A stretch of 64,000 nucleotides of DNA from Coniella vitis (lineage: Eukaryota > Ascomycota > Sordariomycetes > Diaporthales > Schizoparmaceae), in NCBI GenBank assembly GCA_011317545.1, contig WUJK01000003.1:1426001-1490000 (forward strand), written 5' to 3'. The notes below the pieces were generated by a model. That model was not told the DNA's origin. It was given only the letters and a program-made list of their open reading frames with translations, and ran no database searches. Positions 57,352 through 64,000 of this stretch are shown here, one piece after another. The position numbers and the translations under genes are program-made. Each line of letters begins with the position of its first letter. Positions within the stretch are counted from its first letter, which is position 1.

Positions 57352-60300
57352 ATGCCGAGAAATGACCAGAGGGAGCGCTTCAGCTCACTGACGAGCGCGA
57401 GTACCGAAACCAACGCCTCCGACATCACCGTCAAGCCGCTCCCAGCCTTGCCCGCGGACAAAGGCGTGGACAAAGACAGCACCGCTGACGACGGTTCCAG
57501 CCGCCAACGCTCCTCTTCCAGAGCCTCCCGCCGCGCCGCGGCCCCCAGTAGGCTCAAGACGGACGACCCTGGGCATGGGCATGGACATGGACATGGACAT
57601 GGACGGCCCGCCAAGTGAGTCTCTCTTGATTTCCGTTCTCGTCATCCATCCGGGTGCCTGGGTGATCCCATCCCATCCACAACTGCGCATCCTCTGGTCT
57701 GCCCTCGCCCCAACCCTCTGCCAGCGGGCTCCTTTCTCTTTCTGGTTGCTTGTTACATCTCTCCTACTTGCTGCAGTACTTGAGAGCTATCCAGGTAGCT
57801 CGTGTGGACTGGTTGAACGCATTGTGCTTTGGCTGGCCTGGGTCGCTGCATATTTCTCACTACCACTGTCGCACACACCTCCGCAAGCAAGGCCGTCCTC
57901 CTGTTCACGTACTCTCTCCACCACTTATTCTTGCCGCTCTGCTTGTGCACAAGACGCCCTGTTCGGACCATTTGCCGGCAGTCTATCCACCTGACAAGGT
58001 GTGCAACTAACGTTTCCCATCTGGCTGGTGCGGCCCCTCTTTAGACTCGTCAAAGCAGCCAAAGAAGCAGAGTTTCAGCCTCAGCAGTATTCCTCGCCGG
58101 CCTCAAAGCCAAGCAACCCTAAGAGCAGCAGTGGCCCCTCGCGCGTCGCCCTGCCGTCTTCCTCGTCTTCCAACAACTCCTTCTCGACCTCCAATGTTGC
58201 TATTCCCGTCCATCCTGCTCCCCGCGAGCATCGGCTAAGCGATTTCGCTAATTATCGCCGCGATCTGGCCGTTCTCGAACTTGCTGGCAGCCGCGCCCCC
58301 CAAATCGTGCACAACCCGCCCTCGACTGCTTCTTCATTTATGCAACAAGTTGCCCCGTGGATGATTGGTGGCGGATCAGGAACAATACCAGCAGGCGGCA
58401 GCGGACCACCAGCAGATTCAAGAGGAGGAGGAGGCGGCGGAGGAGGAGGAGGCGGAGGCTTGTATTCTGCTGCAACAACAACCACTACCACCACCTCCTT
58501 TGGAAGTAGTAATGGCAGCAATAGCTACAACCACAACAACTACTTGCCGACCCTACCTTCTACCAACGGTGGCACCATGGCCACCTCATTCTACAACGAT
58601 TCGAGCGATAACCTTTCGTCTGCGTCGCCCTCTCAAATGTCGCCGGGTTTCCGGTCCGCATCGGTCGGTGCGCTGATGCGCCCCTCTCAGAATGCTCCCG
58701 GCAGTGACTCGCCTGACGCTGCATACTTTGATGATGAACGGCGGCCGTCTGTCGCCAGCGTTACGACGACGGCGAGCAGCCAGGCGTCAAAATCGAGCGG
58801 GCAGCGCGCGGGAGGTATGCGGAAGCTGCAGGGCTTTTTCGGCGAAGAGTTCCCTGGACGAGACTCGTCAGACACCTCCTTGCCACCCTCCCACGGCGGG
58901 AAGGAGGCCCGTTCCCATTCCTATAGCCATACCCCTCGTTCCCATCGCGACCGCAACTACTCCAATGCTACAGACCACACCCGAGATGCTTCGCCTTCTT
59001 CTTCGCGGCCCCGAACACCCGTTCCAGCGCCAGAAGTTGTTCCCTTTCTCTACCAAGAAGCGGAGGTATGTTTCCTATTTTTTTTTTTCTCCCCCTCTTC
59101 TTCTTCTTCTTCTTTTTTCTTTTCTATTCTTCTGGGGGGTTGTTATTGTTGTTGTTTGGCTGCTCGTACATGCCAGGATAACCCGAAAGCATACCGACCC
59201 GCTTCCCCCAGTAGCCCTATCCCTCCTCCCTGCAAAACCTTATTTGCCCCAATCTCTTGTTATATCCGGCCCAGCACCTTTGCGGGTCAACCGGGGGCCA
59301 GTGCATTGCAGGAAATCTGCGCTGTCTCATCTTAGCTGTTTCGGTTCCATTTTCACCCTCTCTTTTGCCACCTATTTCGTCCGCCATCTCATTATCATCA
59401 ATCACACACATCTTTTGCAGCGCATACTTAGGGGTGTATCTCAAACTGACCACTTGGCCTCCAGGACATTGCGCGATACGGTGAAGCTCCAGTTCGAGAG
59501 GAGCTCGCCGGGCCGGACCGAGAGCGCTACGTGACCGAAAACGGCTCGCAGAACCCTCCCAAGACCTCGTCCTCCAACCGCTCTGGACCGTCCGTCGCCC
59601 ATGGACAGAATCATTCCCATCGCCACAACAAAAGCAATGAGGATCCTCGAATCTTGCGTCCATCGATAAGCCGAGAAGATTCCCAAGTTTCCATGCTGAC
59701 GTCCAAAGTCGGCACCAACCCCGTATACAGCTCTCGCTCCCGTGCACAAAGCCCTACGCCGAGTGGGCACAGTTCTCTCGGAATGAAGAATGGAGGTTTT
59801 GACGGCCCTGCCTCGCCTAACTATACTCAACACCACAAGAAGGGCCTCTTCAACCGCTTTCGGGGCAAGAAGGAAAAGGAAGAGATTGGTCCGCCACTCA
59901 GCAAAAAGCTCTCGACGTCCACCCAGTCTGTAGCATCAAGCTGGGCACCAAAAGCCACCCGCCCAGAATTTATCAGAGATGATGTATCCATCGCTCCCAG
60001 TCAGCACTGGGCCCCTTCTATTCGCGATGCGCTCATTGAGCAGCAGCCACGGCGGCCAGAGACTGCACGACAGGCGACGTTCAACAACAAGTTTCCCTTT
60101 TCCAAAAAAGGCCGCTCGCACAAGGGCTTCGACGATGCAGACGAATTGATCGGACCGACCGAGCGCTCCGGCGACAAGGAAGGCTTATTGTATCTCGACA
60201 CTGATCTTGAGGATATGTCGGGTATCGTTACCAGGCATGAACCCCTGACACCGGTCGCTCCCGGCAATAACATGATTGCGCAAGAGATTGAAAGAGACCC

Positions 60301-63300
60301 CGTTGCACCGCCTAGGACCGCTGGTGGCATCAATGGAGTCTGGAACGCGCCAGACAGCTGGGCCGTCCGCAAGACGGACACTGAGGCGGTACCCCAACCA
60401 CTAGAGCCCGAAGACATTGGCGGCCCACCTCGGCCCGAGGAGAAACTCACGCCGTATTGCATTCGCGTGTTCCGCTCTGACGGCACTTTTGCTACTCTGC
60501 AAATGGCTCTCGACTCTTCGGTCCAGGAACTTATTGGACAAATCATCAAAAAGTCATATGTCACAGAGAGCTTGGACAACTACCACATCGTCCTCAAGAA
60601 ACACGACCTGGTCCGCGTCTTGAACCATGCTGAGCGTCCGCTTTATATTCAAAAGAGACTTCTCCAGCAGGTGGGGTACGAGGAACGCGACAGGATCGAG
60701 GACCTCGGTCGCGAGGACAACAGTTACATATGTCGCTTCCTCTTCCTTTCGGCGAAGGAAAGCGATTTCCACGCGAGCACTCACGACCTTGGATTCGGTC
60801 GGATGCAAAAATTCAACCACATCGACTTGTCTGGTCGCAATCTCGTCACGATCCCTATATCCCTCTACTCTCGAGCCAGCGACATTATATCTCTCAATCT
60901 TTCACGAAACCTGTCTCTCGATCTACCACGGGACTTTATCCATTCATGTGTCAACCTTCGTGATATCAAGTTCAATAACAATGAGGCCCGCCAACTCCCC
61001 CTAAGCTTTAGTCGTGCCAATAAGCTTACCTACCTTGACGTCTCCAATAACCGCCTCGAAGCGCTGGAAAATGCCGAGCTTGGCAACCTCACTGGCTTGC
61101 TCAAGCTTAACTTGGCCAACAACAGGCTAAAGACCCTGCCACCTTACTTTGGAGTCTATCGCTCACTGCGTACCTTGAACATTTCGTCAAACTTCTTGGA
61201 ATCCTTCCCAAGTTTCCTATGCGACCTCGAAAGCTTAGTGGACCTGGACATGAGTTTCAATCTCATCACCGACTTTCACGAAAACATTGGCGGTCTGAAA
61301 TCCTTGGAGCGCCTGGTCATCACCAATAATAGGCTCCAAGGAGCTCTACCCGAGTCCTTCAAGAACTTGCAGAGTTTGCGGGAGCTTGACGTCAAATATA
61401 ACCAGATTCAAGTCATAGACGTCATCTCTGAGCTCCCGAAACTGGAAATCATGACAGCAGACCACAACGCCATCTCACAATTCACTGGTAGTTTCGAACG
61501 TTTGCGATCTCTCAAACTGAATGCCAACCCTATCACCAAGTTCGGCGTCACAGCTCCAACACCGACTCTCAAGCTCCTCAATCTCTCTCACGCACAACTA
61601 GCGAGCATCGATGATACTTTCCACAACATCCTCAACCTTGAACGTCTAGTCCTAGACCGGAACTATTTTGTGTCCTTGCCGGCACAGATTGGCAGCCTGC
61701 GACGCCTGGAGCATTTCAGTATTGCCAACAATGCCCTTGGAGAACTTCCGGCTGAAATTGGATGCCTCACAGAACTTCGAGTTCTCGATATTCGAAGCAA
61801 CAACCTTCGAAAACTGCCCATGGATTTGTGGTGGGCAAATAAGCTGGAAACATTGAATGCCTCGACCAATATCCTGGACTCCTTTCCCAAACCCGCCTCC
61901 CGAGCACCCCAACCCCCGCCAGATCTGACAGCATCAGGGTCGTCGTCAAACACACTCAGACCGACTCCAAACACGGGGCTGAGTCCGTCTCCCAGTTCTG
62001 ATGATCTTATGCTGGATGGGTCAAGGCGCCCTAGCCAAGCGTCGAGTACGCTCTTGAGTGTCGGACCGTCTCCAGTTCCTGCAGGACCCGATCGTAAGAG
62101 CTCGGTTGTATCAGTGTACGGCAAAGGCGGGCGCAAGACATCTGTTATGTCGCGAACTACAACAAGCCCGAGCGTCGCATCAATACAGACCCCGGTACCT
62201 GGATCGAGAAAGGATTCTGGCTTGTCGTCTCGGTTGACCAACACGTTTGCTGGGTCTCTGAGGAATCTTTATCTGGCCGATAACCAGCTTGACGATGAAG
62301 TATTTGACCACATCACCCTCCTCGGAGAGCTGCGTGTGCTCAATCTGTCGTACAATGAATTGAGTGATATGCCCCAGAGATCAATCAAGAACTGGCCGCA
62401 GCTGGTCGAGCTTTATCTCTCAGGCAACGAGTTGACTACCTTGCCTGCAGATGACCTTGAGGAGTACAATTCTCTGCAAGTCATCCATATCAATAGCAAC
62501 AAATTCACCAATCTTCCCGCCGACATTTCCAAGGCCAAGAAACTGGCAGTGCTGGATTGTGGAAGCAACTATCTCAAGTACAACATCTCCAACGTGCCTT
62601 ATGACTGGAACTGGAACCTCAACCCCAATCTCAGATTTCTCAATCTTTCTGGCAACAGGCGCCTCGAAATCAAACAAACGGTATTTGGCGCTGCTAATGC
62701 CAACCGGGAGCAGTACACGGATTTCAACCGCTTGCTGAATCTTCGAGTTCTTGGTTTGATGGACGTTACTTTAATCTCGAGTAGCATTCCCGATCAAAGT
62801 GAAGACCGTCGAATCAGAACGTCGGGCTCCCTCGCTGGTTTCTTGCCATATGGTATGGCCGATACCCTCGGCCGAAACGAGCATCTTTCAACGATTGACT
62901 TGGTCGTGCCTCGCTTCAATGCATCCGACACTGAAACATTGCTGGGCTTGTTTGACGGTCAAGCGCTTTCAAGTGGTGGATCCAAGATTGCCAAGTACTT
63001 GCATGAGAACTTTGGACACATCTTTGCCATGGAATTGAAGGCACTAAAAGCGAGGCTGAATGAGACTCCTGTTGATGCCATGCGGCGCGCATTCCTGGCT
63101 CTAAACAAGGACCTTGTCACAATCGCTACCCAGCATGCTGAGGAACGGTCTATTGTGTCGCACCGAGGCTCTGCAGCATCAGTGGTGCTTAGCAAAGAAG
63201 ATCTTAATTCTGGAGCTGTTGCTACTGTGGCGTACCTGCAAGGACAGGAGCTGTACGTTGCGAACGTGGGTGATGTGCAGGCAATCCTCATCGAGTCGGA

Positions 63301-64000
63301 TAGCACACAGAAGCCTTTGACGAAGAAGCATGACCCAGCTGAGCCTGAGGAGCGATCACGGATTCGTGAAGCCGGTGGCTGGGTCTCTCGCAACGGCAGG
63401 CTCAATGATGTCCTCGAAGTCTCGCGCGCTTTTGGCTATGCCGACCTCATGCCTGCCGTCCAAGCTGCGCCACACGTGTACCACGTGACGATCAAGGAAC
63501 AACATGAAGTGATTGTTATGGCAACAAGAGAACTCTGGGAATACCTTACGCCCACCTTGGTGACGGATGTTGTCAAGGCTGAGGGTCCCGATTTGATGCG
63601 AGCCTCGCAAAAGGTGCGGGACCTGGCCATGGCCTATGGTGCTTCTGGAAAAATAATGGTCATGATGATCAGCGTTGCCGATCTGAAGAAGAGGAACGAG
63701 AGATCGAGGTTGCATCGCGGCCAAAGTATGTCTTTGGTGCCCTCTGGTCTGGACAGTGATCTCATGCCTCGTGAAACGCGCAAGAACAAGCGAGCAGCCA
63801 AGAACGATGCGCTCGACTCCAACTTGCGCAAAGCAGGCACCGAGGTACCGGCACCAACGGGAATGATTGCCATTGTCTTCACTGACATCAAGAACTCGAC
63901 AAATCTTTGGGAGACGTATCCCACAGCCATGCGATCAGCAATCAAAGTTCACAACGAGCTTATGAGACGACAGCTGCGTAGAATTGGCGGTTACGAGGTG
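57352..64000 (+). CDS. Adenylate cyclase (partial, 3' end beyond the window)
   Basis: Membrane-associated fungal adenylate cyclase making cAMP from ATP, the upstream enzyme of the PKA pathway. Exons are 57352-57614, 58045-59065 and 59465 to the window end, giving 1940 residues so far; fungal homologues are usually 2100-2300. Order of parts: a disordered N-terminus with a His-Gly repeat and a poly-Gly run, then a G-alpha-binding segment near residue 670 (YLDTDLEDMSGIV). A Ras-association domain follows (about 753-856, YCIRVFRSDGTFATL), then leucine-rich repeats (about 877-1234 and 1357-1530) split by a Ser/Pro-rich insert. Next come a PP2C-like domain (about 1547-1830, LFDGQALSSGG, ANVGDVQAIL) and the start of the class III cyclase domain (IAIVFTDIKNSTNLWE), cut at IGGYEV. 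The two introns, 430 and 399 bp, are long for this window, so extra small exons are possible. Confidence 0.95.
57571..57604 (+). repeat. GGACAT hexamer repeat coding His-Gly
   Basis: Tandem GGACAT-like hexamers at the end of adenylate cyclase exon 1 code about five Gly-His pairs. The tract ends ten bases before the splice donor. Confidence 0.85.
58422..58460 (+). repeat. GGA/GGC triplet repeat coding poly-Gly
   Basis: In-frame triplets in adenylate cyclase exon 2 code a run of about 13 Gly in the disordered N-terminal region. Confidence 0.85.

Noticed and set aside
58692..59534. 280-codon frame overlapping adenylate cyclase exon 2
   Set aside because: It is a shifted reading of the same strand across exon 2 and intron 2; the splice-consistent frame carries the cyclase.

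Overview
The window is nuclear DNA of a filamentous ascomycete (Pezizomycotina). The genes are interrupted by short GT-AG introns, mostly 53-146 bp, with CTAAC/CTGAC-like branch sites. The protein set is typical of moulds: a Zn2Cys6 activator, an RTA1-family protein, a FlbC-like conidiation factor, a eukaryotic acetate kinase, and a Ras-associating LRR/PP2C adenylate cyclase. The class cannot be fixed from sequence alone; Dothideomycetes is my guess. Base composition looks balanced, with no AT-rich RIP-like blocks. All exon models below are hand-spliced and keep the reading frame from start to stop, except the last gene, which runs off the window.

Layout. 0-13 kb is gene-dense: Zn2Cys6 factor (+), RTA1-like membrane protein (-), then the splicing factors Clf1 (-) and Prp31 (+), divergent from a shared 480 bp promoter. 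A FlbC-like C2H2 factor (13.1-14.2 kb, -) follows, and 14.6 kb without a recognisable gene lies upstream of it. 28.9-33.3 kb holds acetate kinase (-) and a 410-residue protein of unknown function (-). 35.2-52.6 kb is dense again: phosphate-type MFS transporter (+), RIC1 (-), THOC3/TEX1 (+), RRN3 (-), the small molybdopterin synthase subunit (-), dynamitin (+) and RTC4 (+). After a 4.8 kb gene-free stretch, adenylate cyclase (+) starts at 57.35 kb and is cut by the window end at the beginning of its catalytic domain.

How they relate. Most are unlinked housekeeping genes for mRNA splicing (Clf1, Prp31), mRNA export (THOC3), Pol I transcription (RRN3), Golgi traffic (RIC1), dynein function (dynamitin) and cofactor synthesis (MOCS2A). 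The two regulators, FlbC-like factor and adenylate cyclase, have by far the longest upstream regions.

Most notable signal. The octamer ACTATGTA (or its reverse complement) occurs about 27 times by eye, all between genes and none inside a gene span. Its full form is an 11-mer, GTAC-TAT-GTAC. Several copies form perfect palindromes or hairpins. About one chance copy would be expected in the intergenic DNA. I do not recognise it as a known element. It is the best candidate in this window for something undescribed.
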